This document shows, in pieces, positions 43,682 to 53,044 of a stretch of 64,000 nt of DNA. The notes below the pieces were generated by a model, which was given only the letters and a program-made list of their open reading frames with translations, had not been told where the DNA came from and ran no database searches. Both the position numbers and the translations under genes were made by a program. The stretch covers positions 3,736-67,735 of the forward strand of contig CAYXHF010000008.1 in the NCBI GenBank assembly GCA_964464815.1. The letters are read 5' to 3'. Numbering within the stretch: the stretch's first letter is position 1; each line of letters opens with the position of its first letter. This DNA is from UBA11524 sp964464815. GTDB taxonomy: Bacteria > Bacillota > Clostridia > Christensenellales > Aristaeellaceae.

Positions 43682-44725
43682 TTACTCTCCTTCACTTTGA
43701 TTCAGCAGTTGGTTCATCTGCTCGATCATCTCGGAATCCTTCAAGCTGAAATGGAATTCCACGCGGCGGGAAGCATCTGTGTCTTCCTGGCCATATTCAT
43801 TCAGAATCGGGCGCGATTCGCCGCGACCCGTGATGGTCAACAGACCGTTCTGTAGCAGATTGCGCTGCTTCTGCGTCAGGCCCGGCATTTGCAGGATGTA
43901 CTTTGCCACCGCCAGCGCACGATCCTGACTGAGCTTCAAGTTGTTGTAGTAATCGCCCGTGGAGTCGGTATGACCCTCGATGATGATTTCGCCCAGATAG
44001 TCGCTGTACTCGTCGCGCAGCAACACATTCAGGTAAATCGGCACGAAGCGATCCAATAGCGCCTTGCCTTCGGCGCGGATTTCATAGCTGCCCGTGGCGA
44101 AGAGGACGGAGCTGTCCAGCACAATATCGCCCGACGCGGCATCCACATTGGCGCGCAGATTCGCGCTGGTCAGCGCCGTGGAAAGCTCCGTAATGATGCG
44201 CGGACGGATGCCGATGAGGGCGTCAATCTTTTCCGCCTGTGCGGCCATGGCGGCCTGCTGGTTTTGCAGCACCTCGTTTGCAGCCACAAGCGCCAGCTCT
44301 TTTGCCTCCAGATTGTTTTGCAGGATGATGAGGGTTGCCTCCCGGTCGGCCAGGTCAGTCTGCGCCTTTTCCAGCTGCGCCGTCTGTTCGCCCAGAATGA
44401 TGTAGGCGTTTTCCAGCTCCCTGGACTGCTCGTCGATTGTCACCTGAATGATGGCGATTTCGGCGGCCTGCTTGTCCATCGTGACCTGCTGGGAAGCCAA
44501 TTGCAGCGTCTGGGCATCCAGCGTCACCTGCTGCTGGGAGAGCAACAGCTTCTGGCTGTCCAGCTCAGCGGTTTTCGTTTCCAGCATGGTAAAGTACTGA
44601 TAGAGGCTGACGCTCAGAATCAGCACGAATACCAGCAGCAGCGCCGCCATCATGTCGGAGTAGCTAATCCAGCTTGCGCCGCTGTTGCTGCCCGCGGCAG
44701 CGCGTCGGTTGCGAATGCGCGCCAT
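43682..44725 (-). CDS. MotB/ZorB-like OmpA-domain protein with long coiled coil
   Basis: A 347-residue predicted ion-channel and anchor subunit. A basic N-terminus precedes one membrane helix with Asp24 (SYSDMMAALLLVFVLILSV), the position of the proton-carrying Asp in MotB, TolR and ZorB. Residues about 50-170 form an uninterrupted Gln/Glu/Ala-rich coiled coil. The C-terminal OmpA domain has the peptidoglycan motif IIIEGHTDSTGDYYNNLKLS (GHTDS at 251-255) and RRVEF. The gap after the MotA-like gene is 3 nt. The coil is much longer than in MotB, perhaps spanning a thick wall. Confidence 0.85.
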   Translation of the reverse strand: MARIRNRRAAAGSNSGASWISYSDMMAALLLVFVLILSVSLYQYFTMLETKTAELDSQKLLLSQQQVTLDAQTLQLASQQVTMDKQAAEIAIIQVTIDEQSRELENAYIILGEQTAQLEKAQTDLADREATLIILQNNLEAKELALVAANEVLQNQQAAMAAQAEKIDALIGIRPRIITELSTALTSANLRANVDAASGDIVLDSSVLFATGSYEIRAEGKALLDRFVPIYLNVLLRDEYSDYLGEIIIEGHTDSTGDYYNNLKLSQDRALAVAKYILQMPGLTQKQRNLLQNGLLTITGRGESRPILNEYGQEDTDASRRVEFHFSLKDSEMIEQMNQLLNQSEGE

Positions 44726-44728
44726 GGC

Positions 44729-46267
44729 TTACGCCTCCTTCTTTTCGAGTGCGGCGGTCGCCTTGTCCAGCGATTCCTTGAGCGAAACAAGCAGGCGCTG
44801 CATTTCTGCCGTTTGACGGGTCGTCTCCGCACTCTCGCCGTTGTTCAGGCGGTCGGTCGTTTCGCCCATCATGGTCAGCATGGAGTGCATGCTGGCGTCA
44901 AACATGCCCAGCGACTGGCTCAGGCCGCTGACAACGCTCTGCGTGAAATTCTGGCAGGATGCGGACAATTCCGCAGCGCCCTGCTTCATGCTTTCGCTCA
45001 CGTCGTTCAGCTCTTCGCTGGTGGCGCGGGTCGATTGACGCATGGCGTTGGTCGCATCGGTCGTGTGACGCGCGAACTGCTCCATCTGGCGGTTCAATTC
45101 CTCCTGACCGGCGCGGATGCGGTTGAGGGTTGACATCTGCTGCTCGCTGACCTTGCCCAGCTGGTTCAGCAGCTCGGCCGAGGAGCGCTCAAAGCCCTCA
45201 TCACGGCTGCGTGCGGCGCTAAGCTCCCGCACGTACTGCTCAAAATGCGCAATGACATCCTTGGTCACGCCATGAAGCTGGTGAATGTCCACATTGATGG
45301 CGTTGGCCGCATTCAGGGCGTGATTGACCTGCTCCAGGGTTGCCATTTGATGCTGGTTCAGTTCGGTCATCGTGCGTCCCAGCGCCAGCAGCTGGTCGGA
45401 CAGGGAGGCGTTCATCTGCTGCACAAAGCTGTTGACCACGCGTCCCACGCCTTCCACCTGCGCACGCGTCGCGCCCAGCAGGAAGTTGTCCATCGCTTGC
45501 GTCACCGGCTGCATGGCCGTGCGCACGGAAACCTCCATCGCGCCAGCCAGCTGACCCGGCAGCGTGTCCGTCAGTGTGGACAGCATATGGTTGGAGTCCT
45601 GATTCTGGCAAATCAGCTGCACGTCGTTATCCAGCGGACGCGACATGGCCAGGGACGTGAAGTTCGACACGAAGTCATCAATCGCGCGATAGCTCGACCC
45701 CTGCAAAATGCGGTTGATAATGTTGAAGCTGATGGAGCAGCTCACGCCCGCAACGGACGTGCCAAAGGCGAACTGCATGCCCGTCAGCAGCGTCGGAATG
45801 CCCTCAATAATCTTGTCCGCGTTCGTGAAGTCCAGGCCGCCCAGACCATCCATCATACCCATGAATGTACCCAGAATACCCAGTGACGTCAGCAGGCCCG
45901 GAATCAAATCGGCCAGCTGTGCATTGCCCGGGCCATGCACCACCGTATCATCATTGATGTAGTCTTCCACATTGCAGGGCAGGCCACGGCGATCGAGCTG
46001 CTCCGCATTTTGCAAAAAGCGCAGCCAGCAATTTTTCAGGCGATTGCCCATAAAGCGCTTTTCCTGCCACACCGGTGTCCCCTGGCGCGACCCGGCATCC
46101 TGCTGCAAACGGTGAATCGCGCGGCGCAGCGCACGCGTGGTCATCACCAAGGGCACCAGACACTTAAACACGCCAATCAGCGTCACACCCGCAATGGCGC
46201 AATAAACAAGCGAATCCGTCAAATCAGAAAGATGGCTCGACAGCCATCCAAGTAGCTGCTGAAACAT
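44729..46267 (-). CDS. MotA/TolQ/ExbB-family, ZorA-like stator protein
   Basis: A 512-residue protein with three hydrophobic segments (about 18-40, 118-140 and 157-185). GLLTSLGILGTFMGMMDGL and GMQFAFGTSVAGVSCSISF match the MotA/TolQ/ExbB core that surrounds a MotB-type Asp. Residues about 200-510 are a long predicted coiled-coil cytoplasmic tail, the arrangement of ZorA rather than flagellar MotA. ATG 46267 follows AGGAGG. It heads a three-gene operon with its own promoter. No zorC, zorD or zorE neighbour is present, so a defence role is unproven. Confidence 0.83.
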   Translation of the reverse strand: MFQQLLGWLSSHLSDLTDSLVYCAIAGVTLIGVFKCLVPLVMTTRALRRAIHRLQQDAGSRQGTPVWQEKRFMGNRLKNCWLRFLQNAEQLDRRGLPCNVEDYINDDTVVHGPGNAQLADLIPGLLTSLGILGTFMGMMDGLGGLDFTNADKIIEGIPTLLTGMQFAFGTSVAGVSCSISFNIINRILQGSSYRAIDDFVSNFTSLAMSRPLDNDVQLICQNQDSNHMLSTLTDTLPGQLAGAMEVSVRTAMQPVTQAMDNFLLGATRAQVEGVGRVVNSFVQQMNASLSDQLLALGRTMTELNQHQMATLEQVNHALNAANAINVDIHQLHGVTKDVIAHFEQYVRELSAARSRDEGFERSSAELLNQLGKVSEQQMSTLNRIRAGQEELNRQMEQFARHTTDATNAMRQSTRATSEELNDVSESMKQGAAELSASCQNFTQSVVSGLSQSLGMFDASMHSMLTMMGETTDRLNNGESAETTRQTAEMQRLLVSLKESLDKATAALEKKEA

Positions 46268-46305
46268 ATGGTTCAACCTCCTGTTTCCGTCATGAAACAC
46301 TTCCT

Positions 46306-46334
46306 ATTGTACCATGAAGGACGGTCATTTGTAA
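46306..46334 (-). promoter_or_regulatory. promoter of the MotA-MotB-like operon
   Basis: Minus strand: TTACAA (46334-46329), 17-bp spacer, TACAAT (46311-46306). Confidence 0.65.
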
Positions 46335-46446
46335 ATGGACAGATTGTAAATCTTGTGTTTCCAACCTTCGCGGCACCTTCATTTTCGTCCGCAAGCCGCA
46401 AAAGCGACCGCGATTCTGTTTCCTTCGTCAAAAACCGAACGCAAAC

Positions 46447-46506
46447 GGCATCCTTCCCGATTGGAAACACTGCTCTGTTGAAGCTTTGCTCCGTGGGAAG
46501 GATGCC
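46447..46506 (-). terminator. hairpin after the ArsR-type gene
   Basis: GGCATCCTTCCC (46447-46458) pairs perfectly with GGGAAGGATGCC (46495-46506) around a 36-nt loop. On the minus strand a short T run (GGTTTTTG) comes 13 nt later. A weak terminator separating the repressor from the motor operon. Confidence 0.5.
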
Positions 46507-46511
46507 GCCGT

Positions 46512-46883
46512 TTACGCTTCGCAAATATGTTCCATGCCCTGCTTGAGCAATGTTGCCACATGGTCATCCGCCAGCGAATAGAAGATGGTCTTGCCGTCGC
46601 GCCGTGCCTTGATTAGCCGCGCCTGCTTGAGGACGCGTAGCTGGTGCGACACCGCCGATTGGGTCATGCCCAGCAATTTCGCCATGTCGCACACGCATAC
46701 CTCCGCCGTCAGCAGGACGAAGAGAATGCGCACGCGCGTGCCATCCCCGAAGACCTTGAACAAATCCGCCAGACGCAGGAGCGTTTCTTCCTGCGGCAGC
46801 TCCTGCTGAACCTGCTGCACCACGCGCTCATGGACGCAGAGGAAACCACAGCCCTCCACTTCCATCATTTCGTTCTCTGCCAC
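46512..46883 (-). CDS. ArsR/SmtB-family metal-responsive repressor
   Basis: About 123 residues with a winged HTH: LADLFKVFGDGTRVRILFVL, then VCVCDMAKLLGMTQSAVSHQ recognition helix and KARRDGKTIFYSL wing. Paired Cys in EVCVCD is the alpha-3 metal site of CadC/ArsR members; extra Cys in the N-terminal GCGFLC fits a CadC-like site. GTG 46883 is 9 nt from AAGGAGG, while ATG 46889 is only 3 nt from it. No metal pump or reductase gene is adjacent, so its target is unknown. Confidence 0.85.
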   Translation of the reverse strand: MAENEMMEVEGCGFLCVHERVVQQVQQELPQEETLLRLADLFKVFGDGTRVRILFVLLTAEVCVCDMAKLLGMTQSAVSHQLRVLKQARLIKARRDGKTIFYSLADDHVATLLKQGMEHICEA

Positions 46884-46953
46884 AAGCATGCTCCTCCTTG
46901 ATTGTTGTTTCTCTGTATTATAGCATGCTTTGCCAGAATTCTCAAGTGTTCAT

Positions 46954-48090
46954 TCACCCATTCATGTCATCTGCAAGCAGTTCGATGTCGCTCATCGCCA
47001 CAAAGCCGCGGATGCGCAAGCCCTGCGCCGTGGTCGTCTCAATGTACGCCCAATCGCTGCCCAGCGTGCCCAGATAGGTCACCTGCGCGTTCTTTTTCAG
47101 CGTTAGCACACCGGTGCAGGAGTTCAGCGGATCGTCCGTCATTTCCGTGGTCGCGGTAATCACCGCCGGTGCATTCGCCCACACCAGGTCGTTCAGCTCC
47201 ATTGCATCCACACGACCATCATCGCGGATGTAGCCAATGCGGTACTGGTGGCGGTTCAGTGCGTACTGCACCATCAGGTAGTCGCCCTCCACGCCCAGCA
47301 GCTGCACCCAGTCATTCGTCGAGAGCGTCGCCCGGCCATTGGCCGCACGGAAGGACGCCTCATCCGGCGCGGAGTACACATCATACTGCAAGCCAGCAGG
47401 CAGCTTGTCCGCATAGGCCGAAGGCTGCTTGATTGCATAGGCACGCCAGTCACCCATGGGAATCATCGGCGGCGTGGTCAGACGCTCCTGCGCCTCCTGC
47501 ACGGTCGCGGAGAAGCGATTCCACGCGAACTGCGCCAAGCCCGTTTCCACCACACCCGCCACAGACTGGGACGTCGTGTGGTCGGTTGCCGTCTGCACGC
47601 GGTAGACCAGTCGGTCACTGTACACCTCCACCTGCGTGTCCGTACCAAAGGTCAGATTTGTCAGCACCCAGCGTTCTTCCTTGCGCTGGAAGGTGGCCGT
47701 GTTGCCATTGGGGTACGTCATGCACAGGCTACCATCCTGCGCAAAGACGAAGAATGGCACACGCTCGTCACCCTGCTCCACCGCCGACCAGTTGCGCATG
47801 ATGATGCACCACGCCTCCTTTGCGGAGGCTTTTTCCAGCATCACCAGCACGTTCGTTTCGCTCTTGGTGTTGCGCATCACCGTCAGCGCCACCTCGTAGC
47901 CACGTCCGTCCTGCCAGTAGGCCATCGCCTGACCATCCGGCATTTCCTTCTGCGTGGCAATGGCGTAATGCGCCCACGCCTTCACCGAGAACAATTCCGC
48001 CGCATCCTCCGGCAGTCCGCCAGCACATGCAGTGGTCAACAGCATCAGGACAATCAAGGCCATTGCAACGAATTTTTTCACGTACCTCAT
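46954..48090 (-). CDS. secreted protein with SH3-like C-terminal domain
   Basis: A 378-residue exported protein with signal sequence VKKFVAMALIVLMLLTTACAGG; the Cys could be a lipobox residue though the match is loose. The middle is unassigned; residues about 315-370 (CTGVLTLKKNAQVTYLGTLG then DWAYIE) look like an SH3b wall-binding repeat, and YDVYSAPDEASFR may begin another. Good ribosome binding site (GAGGAAAG). Probably a cell-wall-associated protein; function unknown. Confidence 0.7.
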   Translation of the reverse strand: MRYVKKFVAMALIVLMLLTTACAGGLPEDAAELFSVKAWAHYAIATQKEMPDGQAMAYWQDGRGYEVALTVMRNTKSETNVLVMLEKASAKEAWCIIMRNWSAVEQGDERVPFFVFAQDGSLCMTYPNGNTATFQRKEERWVLTNLTFGTDTQVEVYSDRLVYRVQTATDHTTSQSVAGVVETGLAQFAWNRFSATVQEAQERLTTPPMIPMGDWRAYAIKQPSAYADKLPAGLQYDVYSAPDEASFRAANGRATLSTNDWVQLLGVEGDYLMVQYALNRHQYRIGYIRDDGRVDAMELNDLVWANAPAVITATTEMTDDPLNSCTGVLTLKKNAQVTYLGTLGSDWAYIETTTAQGLRIRGFVAMSDIELLADDMNG

Positions 48091-48191
48091 GTTTCTTTCC
48101 TCTTTTCCGTTTGTTGGGGCCGTTCCTTCGGCCCTTCACCTATCTAACGCATGTAAACAGGATATTCTTCCCTTCTTTTCAATTTTTTTGC

Positions 48192-48232
48192 GAAAAAAAT
48201 GGAGGCCCGCCATGCTGTCATGGCAGACCTCC
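48192..48232 (-). terminator. terminator of the peptidoglycan-binding protein gene
   Basis: GGAGGCCCGCCATG (48201-48214) pairs with CATGGCAGACCTCC (48219-48232) with two mismatches. On the minus strand seven T follow. Confidence 0.8.
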
Positions 48233-48246
48233 CTGTGTGGCTTTCC

Positions 48247-49998
48247 TTATGCTTCCGGCGGAATCAGCAGCACCGCATCATCATCCGATGCTTCGGGCGC
48301 ATTGGTCGGCGTGTCGCTCGGTTCGCTGCTCGGCGCATCACTCGGCTCGGCAGGCGTTTCCGGACTTGCGTTCGGTTCGTCTGACGGTTCGTTGCCCGGT
48401 TCAGCGGGCGTTTCCGGACCCGCAGTCGGTTCATCCGTCGGTACATCGGTTGGCGTGTCCGTAGGCACATCCGTCGGCGCATCGGTTGGCGTGTCCGTAG
48501 GAACATCCGTCGGCACATCGGTCGGCGTGTCCGTAGGCACATCCGTCGGCACATCGGTTGGCGTGTCCGTAGGTACATCCGTAGGTACATCGGTTGGCGT
48601 GTCCGTAGGAACATCCGGTGCGGCAGGCGGCGGCTGAATCGCACCCGGATAGACAGGTGCGTCCTCCGCATAGAGGAGCAACAGCGTATCCGCATCGGCC
48701 TCACCGGTCACCTGCTCCGGTAGGTAGCCGCATGTCGTCTGGAACAGCTTGATGGCCTCGGTCGTGCGCTTGCCGTAAACGCCATCGACCTCCTTCTCCA
48801 CATCGTTGCTCACGAAGTAGCCCAAATCAAACAGGCGCTGCTGCATCAGGCGCACCGGCGTCCCCTTCTTGCCTTCCTTCAAGGGCGTGTAGGCATCATA
48901 CGTGGGTGCCTTCTTGGAATACAGCTTTTCCTGCATGGCCGGCGACGCATACTTGCGCTCCGTATAGCCAATGGCAAACTGGAAGAGGTTCACGGCCAGC
49001 TGTGTATCTTCGCCCCACACGCCGTCCACCTTTCCCACGGGATAGCCAAGCTTGGACAGGCGATTTTGCAGCTTCCGCACCGCCGTACCGGAGCTGCCAT
49101 AATTGATGCGGCTATACTGCGATTCCGGCGTCGCGGTGGCGGCTGGCTTCGGCGTTGCCGTCGGCTTTTGCGTGGGCGTCGGCGTCGGTGTTGCCGTGGG
49201 TACCATGGTCGGCGTTGGCGTTGCAGCATTGTCATCGCTTAGCAGTGCCAGGGACGGCAGTGTCGTGCCCATTTCCACATCCCAGCCGAAGTTCTCATTC
49301 CGTGCGTAGCAAATCACCTCGCCACCAACCACGACTGCCATTTCCGTTTTCTCGGACATGGCCGGATATGTAATCACCATGCCACTGGCCCGGTCATAGA
49401 CGACCACGCTATGATCCGCACCAACCATCGTGATGGCCTCCGCGTTCGCCGCCATGCTCAGAATCGGCGTGGTCGCGGTCAGCAGAGACAGCGTGCGCGC
49501 CTGCTGGGCATCTTCGGTCTTGGTTTTCAGATAAATCGTGCTTGCGGTGTTCTGTTGCAGATACAGCACCTCACCCGGTGCCGTCTTGGACACTTCACCC
49601 GTCACGTCACAAAACGCCAGCACATTCGTGTCAATCACGTTGCCCGCACCGTCGCACAGCGTTCCATCGACCAGCGTATAGCTCGTCGTTGCGGTGACGG
49701 CCGTCAATTGCTCCTCGCTGGGCTGATCGGCCACAATCAGCGACTGACTGCCATCCAATGCGATACTCAGCAGCTTCCCATCCTGCGCACGGCAATACAC
49801 CACCGTGTCGGTAATGGACAGCACGTCTCCCACCGGATAACGCAGCACGCGCGTCTGGCCCATCACATCCTGCAAATACAGCTCATTATTGCTCCCCAAA
49901 TACGCCGTATAGCCCTGCGAGGTCACGGACGGGGCCGCCATGGCCGTGTTCACCAGCAACGCCGCCGCAAGGGACAGCGTCAGCCATTGTTTCTTCAT
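48247..49998 (-). CDS. secreted protein with two peptidoglycan-binding domains and a repeat tail
   Basis: 583 residues. A signal peptide (QWLTLSLAAALLVNTAMA) is followed by about 230 residues of beta-propeller-like sequence. A TPTPT-type linker comes next, then two PG_binding_1 domains (GSSGTAVRKLQNRLSKLGYP and KGTPVRLMQQRLFDLGYFV). The tail is long (about 110 residues), repeating VPTDTPTDVPTD and ending in acidic Ser/Pro/Glu sequence. AAGGAGG at 8 nt fixes ATG 49998; the open frame to 50373 is not part of it. Likely wall-anchored. Confidence 0.8.
   Translation of the reverse strand: MKKQWLTLSLAAALLVNTAMAAPSVTSQGYTAYLGSNNELYLQDVMGQTRVLRYPVGDVLSITDTVVYCRAQDGKLLSIALDGSQSLIVADQPSEEQLTAVTATTSYTLVDGTLCDGAGNVIDTNVLAFCDVTGEVSKTAPGEVLYLQQNTASTIYLKTKTEDAQQARTLSLLTATTPILSMAANAEAITMVGADHSVVVYDRASGMVITYPAMSEKTEMAVVVGGEVICYARNENFGWDVEMGTTLPSLALLSDDNAATPTPTMVPTATPTPTPTQKPTATPKPAATATPESQYSRINYGSSGTAVRKLQNRLSKLGYPVGKVDGVWGEDTQLAVNLFQFAIGYTERKYASPAMQEKLYSKKAPTYDAYTPLKEGKKGTPVRLMQQRLFDLGYFVSNDVEKEVDGVYGKRTTEAIKLFQTTCGYLPEQVTGEADADTLLLLYAEDAPVYPGAIQPPPAAPDVPTDTPTDVPTDVPTDTPTDVPTDVPTDTPTDVPTDVPTDTPTDAPTDVPTDTPTDVPTDEPTAGPETPAEPGNEPSDEPNASPETPAEPSDAPSSEPSDTPTNAPEASDDDAVLLIPPEA
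48425..48622 (-). repeat. in-frame minisatellite encoding VPTDTPTD repeats
   Basis: About 190 bp of 12-, 24- and 36-bp-related units (forms of GGCACATCGGTTGGCGTGTC on the plus strand). All are multiples of three, so copy-number change would alter tail length without frameshift. Confidence 0.85.
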
Positions 49999-50247
49999 TG
50001 GAAAAGCCTCCTTTTCTCCGGGAGCAGCGCAGGCGCTTCGCCCTTCTGCTTTTTCCCGTTGCATGAATAAAACGGCTGAGCTGGGAATTATCTTCCCGGG
50101 GAATGAAATTTTTTCCGAAAGAATTTTGATTGCACGCAGAACGAACGCCACATCGCCTTTTTTTCGCCATTTTTTCCGCAAAATCCTCCCCATTCCTACA
50201 GGTTTTTCCCCAATCGCGGCGAATATATATAGTCGAGGTGATTTGAC

Positions 50248-52770
50248 ATGAATCGACAGACGATTTCCCTGAATGGCGTTTGGCAAATGGCGTGGTGCGA
50301 CATTGGAGCGCAAACGCCGCAGGATGCGATGCAGCTGGCGACGGTGCCGTATACCGTGCCCGGCGATGTCCACACGCCGCTGATCGACGCAGGCCTGATA
50401 GAAGAGCCGCTACAGGCGCAGAACGATCTGGCCTGCCGCTGGGTCGAGGACAAGGAATTCTGGTGCGAGCGCCGCTTTTCGCTGACGGAAAGCGACCTGC
50501 GGGCGCATATGCTGCTGACCTTCCACGGTCTGGATTGCAGCGCCGATGTGTACCTGAATGGCCAGCTGCTGGGGCATACGAATAATTCCTTCGTGCCGTT
50601 CACGTGGGATGTGCGCCCGGTCGTAACGGCAGGTGAAAACGTGCTGTTGGTTCGCGTTGATCAGGGCCTTCACGAGGCACAGCAGCATGACCTGGAACAG
50701 ATGGGCATGATGTGGAATAACGAGCAGCCCTGGCGCGCGTGGATGCGCAAGCCGCAATTCGTCTACGGCTGGGACTGGACGATTTGGCTGGCGACATGTG
50801 GCATCTGGCAGGACGTGACGCTGACGTGCTTTGACACCACGGCTATCGCGGATGTGTACGCACGTCCGGCAGATAGCGACCTGCAAGAAGGTCAGCCCTG
50901 CCGCGTTTTGGTGACGGTCGCGCAGCATCAGGAGACGCCCTGCATCATTCGCAACATGATTGTTGACCGCGACGGTCAGACGGTCGCGCAAACAGTGGCG
51001 CAGACAAGTGACGCACAGACGACGCTCTCCCTGACGATTCCGGAGGCGAAGCTGTGGTGGTGCAACGAGATGGGCGACGCCTATCTCTACACTGTCAAGG
51101 TAACCTTGGAGGATGCACAGGGCAACGTGCTGGACGAGCAGACGCAGCGCCTCGGTCTGCGCACGATTGTGCTGGAGGAAGCACCACTGCCCAATGACGA
51201 AACAAGCTTCACCTTTGTCCTCAACGGCGAGCGCGTTTTCTGCAAGGGTGCAAATCATGTGCCGTGCGACTGCCTACCGGGACGCATCACGCCGGAAAAG
51301 GAACGTGCGCTGATTGCCATGGCAAAGGACGAGCATATGAACATGCTGCGCATTTGGGGCGGCGGTGTGTACGCCTCCGAAGCGCTGATGGATGCCTGTG
51401 ACGAGGCGGGTGTGATGGTTTGGCATGACTTTTTGTATGCCTGCGGCTATTATCCCGACCATGACGCGGAATTTGTGCGCAACATCACAGATGAAGCGCG
51501 CAAGGGCATCATCCGTCTGCGCCGCCACGCCAGCTTGATTGGCTGGGCTGGCAACAACGAAATTCAGGAGATGTATCTGGGCCAAAAGCAGTGGAATCCG
51601 ACGCTCCCGTGGTATGGTGGCAGTATTTATGAGCAGATTCTGCCGTCCCTGACCGCACAGCTTTGCCCGAATCTCATTTATCGCCAAAGCAGTCCCTTCG
51701 GCGGCGAATATCAGGCCGATGCGCGCCACGGTGACCAGCACATTTGGGTGCTGACGCATGTGGATTCGCATCCGCACTACATGGATTTGTGGCGCTATGC
51801 CGAATTCTCGGTCAAGTTCCTCAGCGAATTCGGCATCATGGGCGCAATGACGCTGGAAACGGCCCAGCACTGCATTCCGGATGCGCATATGCGCCCGGAT
51901 GACGAGGTTTGGCTGCATCACACCAACTCCTGCCAGAATCACACGCTGCTGGATCGCATGATGAAGCAGTACTTTGGCGACGGCACGTATTCGCCGCAGC
52001 AATACATCCTGCGCAGTCAGGCGATTCAGGCGGAAATCACCCGTCATCTGTACGAGGAGTTCCGCCGCCAGAAATTTGTCTGCTCCGGCCTGCTCTTCTG
52101 GACGCTGTCGGACAGCTATGGCGTACACAACTGGTCGCTGATTGACTACGAGCTGCGCCGCAAGCCGATTTACTACGCCCTGCGTGAAGCCATGGCGCCC
52201 TGCGCCGTCTGCATCCGTGGCTGGAATGTGCAGACGAACGAGGGTCGTGCCACGTGGCGCGACCACTGGCAGCAACGCGATTCTGTGGAAATTTGGGGCA
52301 TGAACGACACGCGCACGGACGCCTCCCTGCGCCTTGTCTGCACGCTGATGACAACGCGCGGCGTGGTGCTACAGGAAGAAGCATGCCCGGCGTACCTTCC
52401 GGCAAATCAGTCCACGCTCCTGCATCCTTTTGCACTGCCCGCTCTTGCCAATCCTGGCGATGTCGTGCTGCGTGCCCGTTTGCTGCAAGGCGACACCTGC
52501 ATCAACGAGACGAAGTACTTCTTCGCACCCTTTGCGGAGATGGTTACGCGCGACGCGAATGTGCGCCACACCATCACGCCGCTTGGCGACGGCGAATACG
52601 CCCTGACGCTCACCGCCGACCGCTTCGTTTGGAACCTCCACATCAGCGAGCCTGATGGCGTCACCGCGTCCGACAACGACTTCGACCTTTGGCCCAACGA
52701 GCCGCGTACTGTGAAGGTTCGCTGCACGGCCGAGGCATATTCGCCGTCGGTGTGCTGGATGGAGGTATAA
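50248..52770 (+). CDS. glycoside hydrolase family 2, beta-mannosidase-like
   Basis: An 840-residue cytoplasmic enzyme (no signal peptide) predicted to release mannose from short beta-mannosides. N-terminal jelly roll (ISLNGVWQMAWCD, ADVYLNGQLLGHTNNSFVPF), then the TIM barrel. The acid/base Glu is in IGWAGNNEIQEM and the nucleophile Glu in FLSEFGIMG. WGGGVYASEALMDACDEAGV is also typical of beta-mannosidases. GAGGTG lies 8 nt before ATG 50248. No transporter or other sugar gene adjoins. Confidence 0.9.
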   Translation: MNRQTISLNGVWQMAWCDIGAQTPQDAMQLATVPYTVPGDVHTPLIDAGLIEEPLQAQNDLACRWVEDKEFWCERRFSLTESDLRAHMLLTFHGLDCSADVYLNGQLLGHTNNSFVPFTWDVRPVVTAGENVLLVRVDQGLHEAQQHDLEQMGMMWNNEQPWRAWMRKPQFVYGWDWTIWLATCGIWQDVTLTCFDTTAIADVYARPADSDLQEGQPCRVLVTVAQHQETPCIIRNMIVDRDGQTVAQTVAQTSDAQTTLSLTIPEAKLWWCNEMGDAYLYTVKVTLEDAQGNVLDEQTQRLGLRTIVLEEAPLPNDETSFTFVLNGERVFCKGANHVPCDCLPGRITPEKERALIAMAKDEHMNMLRIWGGGVYASEALMDACDEAGVMVWHDFLYACGYYPDHDAEFVRNITDEARKGIIRLRRHASLIGWAGNNEIQEMYLGQKQWNPTLPWYGGSIYEQILPSLTAQLCPNLIYRQSSPFGGEYQADARHGDQHIWVLTHVDSHPHYMDLWRYAEFSVKFLSEFGIMGAMTLETAQHCIPDAHMRPDDEVWLHHTNSCQNHTLLDRMMKQYFGDGTYSPQQYILRSQAIQAEITRHLYEEFRRQKFVCSGLLFWTLSDSYGVHNWSLIDYELRRKPIYYALREAMAPCAVCIRGWNVQTNEGRATWRDHWQQRDSVEIWGMNDTRTDASLRLVCTLMTTRGVVLQEEACPAYLPANQSTLLHPFALPALANPGDVVLRARLLQGDTCINETKYFFAPFAEMVTRDANVRHTITPLGDGEYALTLTADRFVWNLHISEPDGVTASDNDFDLWPNEPRTVKVRCTAEAYSPSVCWMEV

Positions 52771-52960
52771 GCTTCTATCATACTTCACGCAGGAAGCGCG
52801 TTTTCGGAATTTCTGCGCCAGCAGGGCAGCAACGCGCCCAGGCGATATATGGTACAGGGCCAATATTGCAACGAATGTTGCCTGCATATATATCATATGC
52901 CCTTGCGAAGCGTGTGGGCAAAAAAACAACTTCAAGTCCTGAAAAAAATTCACACGAAAA

Positions 52961-53043
52961 AGCAGGCATGACCAAAATCATGCCTGCCTGAAAAATCAAT
53001 CGGTAGTTTTCCCGATAAGGAGCTTTCCACAGCTCCTTTTTTT
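52961..53043 (+). terminator. two hairpins ending the beta-mannosidase transcript
   Basis: GCAGGCATG (52962-52970) pairs with CATGCCTGC (52979-52987). Then AAGGAGCT (53017-53024) pairs with AGCTCCTT followed by T7 (53037-53043). The second is a strong intrinsic terminator converging on pmbA. The gene-free stretch 52771-52960 shows nothing else. Confidence 0.75.
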
Positions 53044-53044
53044 A

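Noticed and set aside
43179..46267. Complete Zorya defence system
   Set aside because: Only ZorA- and ZorB-like genes are present. No ZorC/D, ZorE or other helicase or nuclease effector adjoins, so the name is not applied.
43179..46267. Flagellar stator motAB
   Set aside because: No flagellar or chemotaxis genes in the window; the cytoplasmic coil and long extracytoplasmic coil do not fit flagellar stators.
48247..50373. Extension of the peptidoglycan-binding protein to 708 residues
   Set aside because: The first 125 residues lie upstream of a strong ribosome binding site and a clean signal peptide at 49998, and run into the divergent gene's 5' end.
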